From Epiperipatus broadwayi (Eukaryota > Onychophora > Udeonychophora > Euonychophora > Peripatidae), in the NCBI GenBank assembly GCA_028023455.1, contig JAQFVV010000063.1:2909081-2973080 (forward strand): DNA of 64,000 nucleotides, read 5' to 3'. Made by a program: the position numbers and the translations under genes. Shown in pieces: positions 48,635 through 61,220 of this stretch (the first letter of the stretch is position 1; each line of letters starts with the position of its first letter). The notes below the pieces were generated by a model, which did no database searches, had not been told where the DNA came from, and saw only the letters and a list, made by a program, of their open reading frames with translations.

Positions 48635-49095
48635 AATGAATAATATTTCTGTAGTGTAATTTTCATCACACCATTCTCACACAAAGCATGGAATGTTTTC
48701 TATTCACTTTTAACACATTGTGGAGGGGTGTAATCATAAACGTATGATCAAAAAGATGTGAAAAAGATCTATGATATCCAAGATGCACATTTTGTGCTGA
48801 ACCAATACTCATCAGATATATATACTGAACAATGATAAAGTTAATGTGTAAGAGATTGTAGTATGGGCCAACTGATGAGTGTTGGTTCAACACAAAATGT
48901 GCATCTTGGAGATCATAGATCTTTTTTTACATCTTTTTGATCATATGTTTATGATTAAATCCCTCCACAAGGTGTTAAAAGTGAATAGAAAACATTCCCA
49001 ACCTTGTGTGGGAGTGGTGTAATGAAAATTACACTACAGAAATATTATTCATTATTCGATAATCTCTAATCTAATGAATGACTAATAAAAATTAT
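48635..49095 (+). mobile_element. Foldback retroposon, family A, long copy
   Basis: This is bounded by a perfect 15 bp repeat, TAATTATGGTGGCAT, at 48620-48634 and 49096-49110. The right end is the complete family tail (ATGAATGACTAATAAAAATT). The left end is an inverted arm that begins about 25 bp short of the tail at AATGAATAATATTTCTGTAG, overlapping the target by AT. The arms match over about 150 bp, and the centre holds CAAGATGCACATTTTGTG and its complement. A minus-strand frame at 48666-48893 is incidental. Confidence 0.8.
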
Positions 49096-49110
49096 TAATT
49101 ATGGTGGCAT

Positions 49111-50362
49111 CCTTTGCTCCAATCTAAGTAAATTATATTTGCCTACTTGAGTTCTTTTTATAATTTAAATACACTTTCTTGGCCTGATTATGGCTTCTGT
49201 ATATTGACAAATTTAATATATAAATATTGTGAAGAAGAGGAATCTATATTAAACATAAAAAAAATAATGACAAAAATAATAATAATAACAAGACAATTGA
49301 AATCATCAAAACATGTAAAAGGATCTCTCCTGAAATATTGCCAAAACAAATATTAAACAGGAAAGATAAAAAAGAGTATCAAAAAGAATTGGAAATTGAG
49401 AATAGATGGAGAAATTTGTGAGAGAAAATTTTAGGAATTCTAATTGGAGGATGTTATAGAATATGATAAGCCAATAAGAAAAAGAAGAAAAAATACTTCA
49501 CAATAAAATATGGATTCATAAATTTGTTTATGAATATTTTTTAATGTCTCATTAATTTAATAAAATGTTAAAATGGAATTGAATATTATTCCTGAATAAT
49601 CATATCAAATTCCATATATATTACAAAATATTTATTTAAATGTACATAGAATTTCATACTTGCAAATGTGAAACAACAATAAAGCAGACCTTTTCATATT
49701 AACACTTTCCAAACCTGTACTTTCAAATAAAAAGTTAACAGAAATGAAATTTTGTAAATGTTTTGAAATTATGTGTATCTTTTTTATTTATTTATTTTTG
49801 CTTTCATAAAATTTGTGAATAAAATCCCACTAAATAAATAGATTTCTGTCTTTTCATTGATATTTCTTTTATTTCCCCTGTTATATGACCTTATTGAGAA
49901 CTATATAAATGTCACAGAGATCATTATTGTTTTCACTATTATATTGTCATTATAAAGTGCTCATAAAATTTATGCCTGTATTTTATTTTTTGTTAAAAAT
50001 TATCAGCAAGTAAATGCTAATGTTCTGAAATGTACAAAATGACTAGCTAAAATTTTAATAAAAGCCTGTCTCAGTATTTCTAATTCTGCCTGAAATATAT
50101 TTCCAGATATAATAAATGTAAAAAGTGAAAAATTCAATTGGAAATCTATAACCGTAGGCATAATTTTACTTATATCTTCTATAGAGTAAGTACTATACTG
50201 GCTATCATTTCTATATATATATTATAATAAATAAAATGTCAAGATTTATTCTTTCATTAATATCTACAAGAATATATGAAATAAAATCAAGAAAATAACA
50301 TTATTTCCCCAATAAAAACAGTTCACTTATTAAAACAAATATAAAATATTAATAATAAATAA
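49111..50362. other. AT-rich noncoding DNA
   Basis: The frame at 49147-49356 is lysine/isoleucine-rich with no signature. Nothing else was recognised. Confidence 0.5.
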
Positions 50363-50377
50363 TTTCTCGAATACTTA

Positions 50378-51054
50378 AAACAGGCAAAAATCTCTATACA
50401 TATTGCCACTCAGTGCAAGCCAGAGTAATCAATGGATGCCAGAAGGCTTGTGCATAAAATCCCCATCTAGTACCTACTCATCCAATATCCCCAGAGTAGT
50501 TTTTCGCTTGTGGCCTTTGTCAGTGAGAAGCCTTGGATCTGAGAGCACTGCACCTAGATCTTAGGATCTAATGCAACCCTCCAGCAGTCACCTTTTATCT
50601 CTACTTAACTACAAAACTATGAGACTTAAATTAAAAACACTATAATATTTTCAATCCAAGCTCATCACCTTATATAGTCATATAGATCTGAACTCAGTTC
50701 AGTACCTATAGGTTTTGGTGTCTTTGGTTCTTTAATAACCATAGACATCACTATCCTATTAGGCAGGATTGGTTTTAAGCCATTAAACATCACATGATCA
50801 CTATTTCTTATGCTTGCTCTTAACTGTTATTAAAACAGGCAAAACTCTCTATATGTATTGCCACTCAGTGCAAGCCAGAGTAATCAATGGATGCTCTGGA
50901 TTTCCCTGAGTGACAATACATATAGTTTTGCCTGTTATAATAACAGTTAAGATCAACCATGCTCTGGCTTGCACTGAGTGGCAATACGTATAGAGAGTTT
51001 TGCCTGTTTTAATAACAGTTAAGAGGAAGCATAAGAAATAGTGATCATTTGATG
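50378..51054 (-). mobile_element. Foldback retroposon, family B, long copy
   Basis: The constant end AAACAGGCAAAAATCTC sits just inside TTTCTCGAATACTTA (50363-50377), and the other end stops at TTTCTTGAATACTTA (51055-51069). These 15 bp repeats differ by a single C/T at a CpG. The first 190 bp match the 24.6 kb copy (CAGAAGGCTTGTGCATAAAA, GAGAGCACTGCACCTAGATC). A unique segment of about 210 bp follows. Then comes a nested palindrome (50785-51054) built of inverted copies of the family end, ACTATTTCTTATGCTTGCTC ... GGCAAAACTCTCTATATG. Confidence 0.75.
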
Positions 51055-51179
51055 TTTCTTGAATACTTATGATACAGTTGTTTCTTCAGATCAAAGGCCT
51101 GTGGGGAAAGAAAGATTAGGTTACAGGTGGCTGTAAATATGTTGGCGGGGGGGGGGGCAATTTTTCTATCTCTTTCTTT

Positions 51180-52200
51180 AATTTTGTTTATCAAGGATAG
51201 AAAAGTTCATGGTTGTTACTAATCAAAGTATAGAATATTAATTTGCATCTGGTAGACCAGATTATAAATAATAAGAAGGTAGCCATCCTTATTGCTGGGA
51301 AGAATTTGCTTTTAATGCAGTCAGTTATAAGTAATAGTGTATGCTTCTTCATTTTGGATATTACAAAGATCGTATTCATGTGAGTTTGAAGTGCTTGACA
51401 CTGTGAAAACAGATGATTGACAGTTTTATTTGCATTAAGACAGAGCTGGCAAGTAGAATTTATTTTTTTCAATTCCTCTTCTGTAAGAGAGAAAATGGTT
51501 TGTAGGTAAAGTGTCTAAATTAATCTTTAAGATAAAATCCAGATATTTTGGCTCTAGATGCCAATACCTAAATTTTCTGATGATGATATTGTTGCTAATG
51601 TTAAGCATAGTGGGATTCTGGAGTGCTATTATGCCTCCCAGAAGTTGATCTTTGTAAATATGTGGTCCACTATGTTTATATTTTTATTAATTGAGGAGAT
51701 TATAGATGTAAGCCAATCATTCTTTTTTGCTGGAGGCCGATCAGTAGGGACAATATGGATGTAAAACGTGGCATCAGGATAATTTGTTTTTGAGCTTATA
51801 TACAGTATTAAAAGATTTTGAAATAAAGGAGGTATTAATGGAATGTAGAGATAGTCTGTTAAACTTAAAATGCTTTTCCAGATTTCTTAGGCTGATGGCT
51901 GCAATTGTTTTATTCCAGATAAACTTGGAACATAAACAGCTAATTTTTTTAATAAAGTTATTAGTGAGATTGATGACTGGCATATAATAGTTAATTCTAG
52001 GAAATATTAAAATATTAATTAAGGAGATTTTAGCATGAATCAACATATAGACTTTGGAGAGAGCATTAGTAGTTTTCTGTGTTACATTGAAAATCATCTC
52101 TTGAATAGACTTTCTCATAGCTGAATGGGATTTGAATACCGGAAATCCAAAAAAATTTTGAGTTTTGGCTGTAAACTAGGAGGCTATATTAATGCCTGTA
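51180..52200 (-). pseudogene. L1/Tx1-type LINE ORF2 C-terminal half, decayed
   Basis: At 51774-52118 the minus strand encodes AKISLINILIFPRINYYMPV ... ISCLCSKFIWNK, the thumb-region pattern (N-I-L-I/F-P-R-x-x-Y ... FIW) typical of L1 and Tx1 elements. After a broken stretch, 51191-51472 gives STCQLCLNANKTVNHLFSQC, a Cys-x2-Cys ... His ... Cys knuckle, and AIRMATFLLFIIWSTRCK. Stops separate the parts. The reverse transcriptase catalytic core is not visible. Another fragment of this end, inverted, is at 9.5 kb. An 11 bp G run at 51147-51157 lies just beyond its 3' side. Confidence 0.75.
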
Positions 52201-53405
52201 TATCATTCAATTCCTACACTTTACAAATTACTTATTTCACTATATTGATTTTTTATTCCTAAGTTATATTTTAACAATGGCTTATAATAAGTTTTTAAAT
52301 TAGGCATATGCATTAATTGTGAACTTTTTACTGACAAATTATTTAATTTCATTTTCTATACCATTTTTAGAAGATATATATTTAACATTAATAAAAAAAA
52401 TTTGGCAATTTATTACATCCATTTTATTCATCTCTTATGCTTCTCACTGACTCACCATTTTATAATCCTATTTCTACATTGTGTTATAAAAATACTTACA
52501 ATGGAAATTTGGGATTAAAATAGATTTTCAGTTAAGAATCTTTATAGAATTTATTGTATATCTTATTTAGTAATTTACTTACTAGCAAAAATTTTAAAAA
52601 CTAATTATATATGGTTCCCAATTTATATTGTAAACCATTGCAAATGTTATATTCAATTTGAATCCTATCTTTTTACAGAATTTGGGAGTGATACAAATAC
52701 ATCAATCATCATGATTTAATACTTTTCAGTACTTTTCTGGAAATTAAATTCAGTATATATCTTTATATAAGTTCCTAAAATTTAAATGTATTACTAATTA
52801 TTAAAGCTGTCACTTTTATCTCATCATCTATATTACGTCTTAACAGTCATCCATTCATAAATATAAAAATTAAATATTTATATTTAATGTTCTATTTTCT
52901 TATTAACTTTATATGTGATGTAAATTATTAAAACCTTTATGTTTGTGCTATCTTCTATGTTGTATTACAATAATTGTTTCAGATGGGATTCAAAATTAAA
53001 TATATTCATTAAATATAGTGTTTAGTTGTAAATTTGTAAATTATCCATATATGCTTTATTCTTTAGCTCCATTTTATAATTACCTGTCTTTAAATTAGCA
53101 ATCAAGATATATGTCTTTCTTTGTGAACTTTTGTTATACATTTTAACTTCATACTGTTCTAATACATCTGTGTCTCCATTTAAATCCTATAAATCATATT
53201 CAATATTAAAGTTAGTTTATAAAAAAGCAATGAATGACACGTTCTTCTTACTTTTTCTCTCTAATTTTTTTACATTTATCCTTGTCTATCCAATTTATCA
53301 TTATCATTCTCTATTTTGTTTTAAGAGATTACCATATAATCATTTGTTCCTATTTCAATGTTTGATATTTTATTTGTCTGTAAATTATTATTCATTGCCT
53401 CCATT
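52201..53405. other. AT-rich noncoding DNA
   Basis: No recognisable LINE or gene remnant. The frame from 53131 is unrelated to anything I know until about codon 95, where the Penelope-like segment starts. Confidence 0.45.
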
Positions 53406-53409
53406 AAAT

Positions 53410-53600
53410 AAAAATGGTTCATTAATTTATTTGCATTCATTAGAAACAGGTCATAGGTTTGAAAAAGATTGTATAAAAATGACTAATTACACAAATAATA
53501 GAAGGGATAGGAAAATTAAAGAGACAACCCTTGATTAAGAATATAAAACCAAATCTTAATAAGGATTTTGGGGTAAGAACAATAATTTTATAAACAATTA
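53410..53600 (+). pseudogene. Penelope-like element, GIY-YIG region C-terminus
   Basis: The frame ending at 53538 contains LHSLETGHRFEKDCIKM and then NNRRDRKIKE. After a one-base shift, IKNIKPNLNKDFGVRTI follows. The order H-x-L-E-T-G-H-R-F ... R-R ... K-E ... P-N-L-N-K-D is the conserved end of Penelope-like retroelement proteins, downstream of the GIY-YIG endonuclease. The reverse transcriptase and the GIY-YIG core are absent, so this is a short, 5'-truncated or rearranged copy. The hammerhead-like motif 0.5 kb downstream fits the long terminal repeat of such elements. Confidence 0.7.
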
Positions 53601-54127
53601 TTATTAATAATAGTTAGAATTTGAAGAAGGGTAAAAGAATAAAGTTAAAGAAAATGGCAATAGATGGAGTGTTTAAGAAGTGTACAAATTTTGAAAATTT
53701 AGTCAGTTGGGTTTTGGAAATAGGATTGTCAAGAGGTAGGTAATTTTTGTAATGTAAAAAAATAATTTGTAATGTAGGAAAAGTTAATTGATAATTGTAA
53801 AATATTTAATAAAAATAAGAAAGGATTAGAAGTTGATTTTATAATATAAGTAATATGACAATAATATGTATTAAATAGTAGAATAAATGTTAATGTTTAT
53901 AATTGTTATAATAAAGAATATTTTTAAAAAATAAAATAAAGTGATATAAAATAAATTGATATAAAATAAATATTGATAGAATTATTTAAAGAGTAAAGTA
54001 ATAAAATGGGAAATGATTATCTATAATAGTCAGATTAAAATGTATACTTATTTTTGTTTATATTGTGTATTTAATTATGTATATGAATATGTGGATAAGT
54101 TTATTAATTGTATAATTATATATTTGA

Positions 54128-54170
54128 ATATTGTAGCTCTGATGATGACTGCAGGACAGTCTAAACTGTT
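54128..54170 (+). ncRNA. Degenerate hammerhead-like ribozyme motif
   Basis: AGCTCTGATGATGACTGCAG then GACAGTCTAAACTGTTAG. CTGATGA core, 5 bp stem II (GACTG/CAGTC), TAAAC in place of GAAAC, a minimal stem III (AC-T-GT) and a possible stem I (AGCT/AGTT). Hammerheads with minimal stem III are known from Penelope-like elements. The missing G of the GAAA box and an extra base after CTGATGA argue against present activity. Confidence 0.4.
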
Positions 54171-54765
54171 AGTTTTATATAAATAAACGTATTGATAAAG
54201 TGTTTAAGAAAGGTATAAATGGTGGGATAAATTGCTTCTGTACATGCTGTATTGTTTACCCTAAATTCACCATTTACTGACTAAATATCTGAATATACCA
54301 ATATCCATTGAATTAATTAAATAAACTGTTAGCGAGTAATTACTTGAAAATTATAATAAGTCATATGTTGTTCCATATCATTTGTTATCATAAAAGTGTT
54401 TATTTGCAATTTATTTTGCAATGGAGATAAAAGAAAGAGTTTAATGAAATTAAAATATTATTTAATTTACTATAATCAATGCTTCTAAGTTAATATTATC
54501 TAAAATCCCAATGGGAAAAAAAATAGATAACTATTTTAATAAGTGTTCTGGTTCTTTCATGGACACATGCGGGAGCCATGAAATTCTACTAAGTATACCA
54601 ATGGATAATTAGGACAAGTAATGGGGGAAAAAAAATATGTGTTTGTGTATATTGAAATAAAATTAAATAAAAGTAATGGGTGTGAGCTATATTTTTTTGA
54701 AGTAATATTTCAATTGATAGATACTTCCAATATTTTAAAAGAGTGAATACTAAAATAAAAGTTAT
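54171..54765. other. AT-rich noncoding DNA
   Basis: The segment just after the hammerhead-like motif (ATAAATAAACG ... AAAGTGTTTAAGAAAGG) resembles the sequence following the motif at 44.38 kb and is probably Penelope-like 3' sequence. No other feature. Confidence 0.5.
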
Positions 54766-54793
54766 ACCCCCCCACCCCCCACACACACACACC
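54766..54793. repeat. C-rich and AC microsatellite
   Basis: Runs of C broken by single A bases pass into an AC run. Confidence 0.9.
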
Positions 54794-54867
54794 CTTAAAA
54801 AATATTAATATAAACTTGTGTAGTTTTAATAAATGAATAGTCTATTTTTTTCTCTCTCTCTTAAACA

Positions 54868-55225
54868 ACATTTGTATTAAAATGTTTTAATATTCATAAT
54901 AAACATTTAAATAGCAAGAAGTTTAATTTTATTTTTTGAAAAAAAAAAAAAAAATCTTCAAGGATTTATTTAGAGTATCCTTTAGTATTAAGTTGTTATT
55001 TTATTATATTTGTAACTTGTAGAAATGGGGGAAAGCTTATCTATAAATGCAATATTTGTATTGAAATGTTGTTTTAGTATTAATAAGAAAGATGTAAATA
55101 ATGAGAAATTTTGTTTTATTTTTAGATAAAAAAAAATATCCAAATGCTTTGCTGTTGGATTTCAAGACATAAAAGTAAAATTCGGAGTATTCTTTTGTAT
55201 TAAGGCATTGCTTTTATTTCATTTG
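54868..55225. repeat. Direct duplication, 184 bp period
   Basis: TTTGTATTAAAATGTTTTAA at 54871 recurs as TTTGTATTGAAATGTTGTTT at 55055. An A run, GAGTAT(C/T)CTTT(A/T)GTATTAAG and TTTTATTATATTTGTA / TTTTATTTCATTTGTA follow in the same order. The units are diverged. Confidence 0.6.
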
Positions 55226-55231
55226 TATTTG

Positions 55232-56340
55232 CCATTTAGATATTCTCTATTTTGATCTTTCAAAACTATTTGATAAAGTGAACCATGCCATATTGTTTTT
55301 TAAAATGTACTAATTAGGTTTCTCTATAAATTTGATTAAATGTTTTAAATCAGCTATTAAAGAAAAAATGGTTTATGTGCAATTTAATAACAAGTCTAGT
55401 AATTCACACTATTGTAATGTATGATTAAGTGTTCGTCAAGGCACTATCTTAGTACCACTATTATTTAACATTTATATAGATGATTTGGAAAAATATTTGA
55501 TATTTTTATAACTTATGTGTTATACGGATGATTGTAAAATATTTAGGTGTATCATTTTAATTGATGATTGCAATCTTTCACAAAAAGATTTTAACAAATT
55601 TGCGAAAAGAGGGAAAAATAAAAAGTATATTAATACAGAAAAATGGCAAATGTTTCTTATTACAAGAAATCTACATTTTTAAGCTTTCTATATTATTTTG
55701 AGGGCCATAAATAAATTTGGTGGACATTCATAAAGACTCAGCAGTATATTTGCTAGCAATGGGCCCCTTCACTATCATTTTGAAATAATGATAAAGTTTT
55801 TAAAATTAAGGGGCTTATTCTAAGGCATAATAGACAATTTAATACCTCTAAAAACATCAATTATATCTCATTGGTTTTGCCAATTTGGAATATGGATCTA
55901 TTGTTTGAAACCCTAATTCCAAATGAGTATATCAGAACTCAATTAATCTATGATAAATTTTTTAAATATATTAAAGTAAATAATTATAATCTATCTGTGT
56001 CTTAGAAAAAAATATCAGACACCTTAAACTATTATATAAACTTGTCACTATTAATAATTATTTATATGAAACTCATATATATATACTTTATTTTACATTG
56101 AGGTTTGTCACTTTGAACACTAAAATCTTCTTGGTTTCATTTACCTAATACTTATTCAAGATTTTATTAATGATAATATTTTTGAATTACATTTTAAAGA
56201 CTTTATTAATAATATTAGGGCATATAGAGATATATGTCATTTGATTGTATATATTGTTTATTTATATTGTTTTATGTTAATTATGGTAACAATTCTATAA
56301 TTGATTTAATGTTGTAGTTTTGTATGATAAACAAACTGAA
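55232..56340 (+). pseudogene. Jockey/CR1-group LINE reverse transcriptase, decayed
   Basis: Palm motif A reads LDILYFDLSKLFDKVNHAIL (55235-55300). Motif B is SVRQGTILVPLLFNIYIDDL (55428-55490), and motif C is CYTDDCKIF (about 55515-55540). All catalytic aspartates are still present, though frames are broken around them. The wording (D-L-S-K-x-F-D-x-V-N-H and QGxxLxPLLFNIYIDDL) is that of the Jockey/CR1 group and differs from the CR1/L2-type family elsewhere in the window. Downstream frames to about 56250 may be its C-terminus. The 3' end runs into the trinucleotide repeat at 56338. Confidence 0.75.
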
Positions 56341-56520
56341 TTATTACTACTATTATTACTACTACTGCTACTTCTGATGCAGTTACCACTGCTACCACGA
56401 TCACTGCCACCACAGCTACTACTGCCACTACCACCATCACTATCGCTACCGCTGTCACCACCACCACTACTGCTACCACTGCTGCTGCTGCTACTATTAC
56501 TACTACTTCCACTATTTTTA
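56338..56520. repeat. Degenerate ACT/ATT/GCT/ACC trinucleotide array
   Basis: About 180 bp of mixed trinucleotides lies between the 3' ends of two convergent LINE copies. The leucine/proline and valine/alanine frames across it are repeat artefacts. Confidence 0.9.
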
Positions 56521-57480
56521 TGTTTAAAAGAAATTTATTGAACAAAAAAGATTACATTATATATATTTAACTATGTACATAGGAACATAAAAAAAAAAAA
56601 ATATTACAAAGTATAATAAGTGATTTCAGATAAACAATATATAAATATCTACAATTTGTCAATGAGTTATGAATTAAGAACCAAATGGGCAAAAAAAAAT
56701 ATTATTAGAAGTTTTTTGCCCCTATCATGAATTTGTTCTAATTTGTTCCTGAAAGTGTTTAGATATCTTATGGGATTGTTGTTTTAAAAAATGCATATCA
56801 TGAACCACAATGAATAGAGAATGAATGTACTTCATAATAGAATATTTAGATAGGATATAAATGTTTATGTTGGAATTCTTAAATAATATTGGGATTGTTG
56901 CTTGTATATTGTCAAAAACAGGATATTAAAAACAAGTGATAATTTTACTATTTTTACAACTAAGCATCAACATTCATACATTGCTTTTTATATCTATAGA
57001 AAGACTGTATAGGCAAAATTTTGATTAAAAAATCAAAAGATTTTGGCTCAAGTGATGAAAATCTGTACTTTTAAATAAGTTACTTATTACTTAGGTCTAG
57101 CATAAGTTTCCCTTTATCATTTATAGGCACAGAATGTAGTAATAAATAGATCTCCCAATATTTGTATCTGTTCTTGCATGGGCAAAAGATAAAATTAAGA
57201 ATTGAAAGAAGTAGAGTAATAAAGCATTTCCAATATTCAATTGATTGATGGTGGTGGCTTGTCTATGAGTAATTTTGAACATTACTTAGAGATATGGAAA
57301 TAGGATGGTACAAGATGTGATTAAATTGGTTTTTGAATCCCAAAAATATTGATCATATGTAAAACTAAGCCATTTTCGGTTAAAGTGTTTTGGAGTTGGT
57401 TGAGTAAAATTGAAACCAAAATGTTTTCCTCAAAGTAACTATCTACACAAAGAATAGATATGATTAATAAAAGACTTTAT
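56521..57480 (-). mobile_element. Probable minus-strand LINE 3' region
   Basis: On the minus strand the block ends TTCAATAAATTTCTTTTAAA and runs into the trinucleotide array, like the end at 18534. The upstream sequence is more complex than its surroundings, but no reverse transcriptase or knuckle motif could be read. The 5' limit is a guess. Confidence 0.35.
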
Positions 57481-57856
57481 ATAGATTATTATAGGGGAAT
57501 AGTAGGGGATCCAGTTATTTATTAGTAAATTTAAATAAATAAATGATATAAAATAACTTTATATAACAGAAATAATATATATAATAATCATACACAAAAA
57601 AGCTCTTTTCAGCAAATATTAATTTTTGCTCTTTTCAATGTGCTTCAACTCATTTACAAATACACAACATAATGTGATGCACTGCGACTTCTCCTTATAT
57701 GCAGCCAGGAATCTCTCAGCCACTAAACCCAGAGAAACCTGTTAATCACTTTAATGTCCATTTCCATTCTCCACCCTAAGTTTTCTCAAATTCTTCTCTA
57801 TCCTGCTCCATCCCATTTCCACAACATAATCTTTGTTAATTTCATAGCCTTTATAT

Positions 57857-60800
57857 CTAAATCCCTTTATCTTTTCCCAAACCCAGCATAAAAACCAATA
57901 ACCCATTTTCTGTATAATCACTTTGTTTATATCTATTCTTCCACAACTTCATTATTTGTACCCTTTCTGCTTTCAGGCATTTACATTCAATTAACTGATG
58001 CCTAATATTTTCTATGCCTTCATTATGCAACTTGCAGAGTAAATCATCCACATTTTTCCATTTATGTGTATATTCCTTTGTAGCTAAAGATCCTGTTCGA
58101 GCCTTAAACAGTAAAGTACTTTCCTTGCTATTATCATAAATTAAGTTGTACCCAATATTCCATTTACTTTTATATATATTTAAACTCTTTTTACTGTCCA
58201 TGATAGTTCTCCAACTCTCCCTTTTTTTTTATTAATGTATCTATTCTATCCCATTCCTTACTACTATAACACTCAACAATTCTCCTAACACAATCATCCC
58301 ACCTTTTGTATAAGTATACTGACATAAATTCTTTATCCAAACCTTTCTCCATACTGTATTAACTTTCTCATCCATCTTATTGCTTTCCCTTTACTGATAA
58401 CTCAATTAAATACTCTTTTGGCTATTCTCTTATTATCCATAAACTGCAATCTACCAAACATTTTCATTTTACGTTTTGCATCGGTCATATAAAAACTTGC
58501 CCATCCTATTTCTCTTTGAATTGCCTCCTTTGCCATCTGTACATCTGCATTTAATGCATGTCTTCCTACTTCTCTAAGTTATCTAATACTGCTTTACTAA
58601 CATATAACACATTGTTATTATATGTTAACTCTGCTACTGCCTCTCCCTTCCATGCAATTCTAGTTACATCATAATTATTATATTAAAACACTTAATTTCT
58701 TTATCAATCCCTTTCTTTTCTTCGCTTCATTTATCTTTTTTCCCATTCATTCAGACAATTTCTCTGATTACTTAAGATGATTCCCAAATAGTTATACCTA
58801 TTCACCACACTTAATTTTATATCCCCCAATAAAAATTATTTGTCTTCTCTTTCTTCAGTATGAATCATCATTACTTTTGATTTTTCCTCATTAAATTTAA
58901 TCCCCCTCTCTTTACCCACCTTGCACATATCCTCAGCATAACTTCCATATCTTCCCTTCTTTCTGCGCACAAGAAAACATCATCTGCAAATAAAAGACCC
59001 GATAATGTATATACTTCCTTGCCACCTATTAATGGTGTCTCTATCCCTCTTCCTAGTCTTTCTATTTCTCTCTCCATTTCTCTCAAATACAACAAAAACA
59101 AAATAGGTGACATAGGGCATCCTTGTCTAAGTATCACCCCATTTTTAACTTTAACTGATTCTATATTCCCTAATTGATATGTATAGTAATTATTTTCATA
59201 TCTCTTAATAATATCCACTAAAGCTCCATCCATTCCTAAATTTATTAAACTTACCCATACTCTATTTCTATTTACTCTATCATATGCTTTCTCAATATCT
59301 ATAAAAACCATATAAAACTGTCTACCTATATTTCTATTCATATATATAAGCTGTGTAACTACAAATAAACTTATCTCCTATATGCCTATCCAATTGAAAA
59401 ACTCCTTGCATTTCTCCCACTATATTATTTTCTTCCATCCATTTTATATGCAAAAACTTTATATAACACTGATGTTCCTGTTATCAATCTACAATTACTT
59501 AATTTTCTATGATCCTTACCATTTTATTTAAATAGTAGCCTTACTCTTGTATTACTCCAACTACCTGGGAAATCTCTTTTCTGTGCTATCTTATTAAAAC
59601 ATGATAATAGATTTAATTTTACCCTATGTCCTAAATTCATTGCCATCTCTGCTGTCCATCCATCCAAACCTCTTGCCTTTCCACTTTTCAATTTCTTCCC
59701 TGCTTTATTCAGTTCATTTTCTGTCAACTTAATATTTCCATTACTATATAATGTTTGTTATTATCTAACATCTTTTTTATATCCATTACATACTTATTTA
59801 AGATTGTCTTTAATTCTTCTCTAGAGCTACACTCTATTCCCTCATCATCTAGTAAAACTATTTCATCCTTATATTTTTTCTTTTAATGTATTTCCAAAAT
59901 TTTTGACTCCTATCATTCTTACATTTCTTCTTTTAATGTATTTCCAAAATTTTTGACTCCTATCTCTTCCACTTTTATTAATATCCCCCAACAATTTACT
60001 ATTCAATTTTATTCTGTTTCTCTTTTTTTAAATTACTTTTCCCATTTAACATTAACATCTTTTTTACTTTCTTTGGTCTTAAAAGCACACTTATATTTTC
60101 TGCATGCTTTTTTTTTCCCTTTTATACTTTTACTAGCTCTGACTTTCCTTATACTTTTTTTCTTCTGAATATTCTCACCTAAAACCCTATTTGCCACTTT
60201 TTTACTTCACCACACCAGTCCCTATATTTGCCCCCAACTCTTCCATGGTTTCTTCAACTTTTATTTTATATTCTTTTAACTTATTCTTATCACTCATTCT
60301 CCATCCACATTTTTCACTATCCTTTTTACTTTTATTTTTATTTTCCATTACATTACTAACCATTTCTATTAGAAAGAAATTATGATCACTATTATATACT
60401 CTCTCTTCATTATCAAACACTTTAATTTTCTGTACTTTATTCATTTCCTCTGTCTTCTAATACATAAACTATTGTGTAAAATATATTATTTCTAAACCAT
60501 GTGTATTGTTTCTTTAAATATTTGACAAATTTCCAATTCTCAAATTCACTCTCTGATAAAAATTCTTCAAGAGCTGTCCATTCTTGTTATTTATATCATC
60601 AATTTCTTCAATATGTCCATTCACATCCCCTATAACCATTATTCTCTTTCCCTTCTCTTAAAACTCTGTATATCCTTAACTAAGCATTCATATATGCTAC
60701 TGTTTCATTCCATTATAATTTGACTATCTCCAATGGCTATATACACTATAGCCACCATCCACTCCTGTCTTCCTGACCTTATATGAAACTACAAATGTTC

Positions 60801-61140
60801 TTAACACTTAACAGTATCCACCTCCCCTTTTTTCTTTTTTTTTCTATTTACACCCTGCCATACCATGTTTTCCATTATAGGTTCTTCTCTTAGATGTGTT
60901 TCCACTACTTGTAGTACCTCAAGCTCTTCATTTGTAACTGCTTTGTTTAATTCTAGCCACTTTTCTTGTCTCCTGCCACCTTGCATATTCAAATATCCAA
61001 TTTTAACAATTTCTTCTTTCCTAACTATTCTTTTATAAATTATTTTGACTCTTTCTTCTCCATTATATTTATAAATAACTTTCTTACCATTAATTTTAAA
61101 GACCCATTCCTTCTCCATATCTACATTTATATCCTAAACT
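57857..61140 (-). pseudogene. CR1/L2-type LINE ORF2 (endonuclease-RT), decayed
   Basis: ORF2 would nick target DNA and prime reverse transcription there. The apurinic-like endonuclease shows KIGYLNMQGG and VVETHLREEP (61118-60801), MVIGDVNGHIEE (about 60610; the usual GDFN with F->V) and NSDHNFFLI (about 60390). The reverse transcriptase shows LKSGKARGLDGWTAEM (59524-59727) and SNCRLITGTSVLYKVFAYKM (about 59450). Palm motif A is FIDIEKAYDRV, motif B LRQGCPMSPILF and motif C LLFADDVFLC, all in one open frame at 58871-59341. The C-terminal block LLCKLHNEGIENIRHQLIEC is at 57857-58201. Catalytic residues are intact, but the frame is broken many times. A 34 bp segment (TTTTAATGTATTTCCAAAAT...) at 59881-59914 is duplicated at 59931-59964. 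Confidence 0.85.
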
Positions 61141-61220
61141 AACTACTCTTTGTTTATTTCTTACATCTCATCCATTTTTATTCTTTCTGCTAACACTGCC
61201 ACTTAAAACCCTACCCCTCT

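Noticed and set aside
48635-49095. Classical DNA-transposon MITE
   Set aside because: The 15 bp target duplication and the unequal ends do not fit known cut-and-paste superfamilies.
53131-53538. A 135-codon host gene
   Set aside because: Only the last third resembles a known protein, and that is the end of a Penelope-like element.
54128-54170. Active hammerhead ribozyme
   Set aside because: The GAAA box is altered and an extra base follows CTGATGA, so catalysis is unlikely.
56306-56545. Leucine/proline-rich and valine/alanine-rich frames on opposite strands
   Set aside because: Both follow from the degenerate trinucleotide array.
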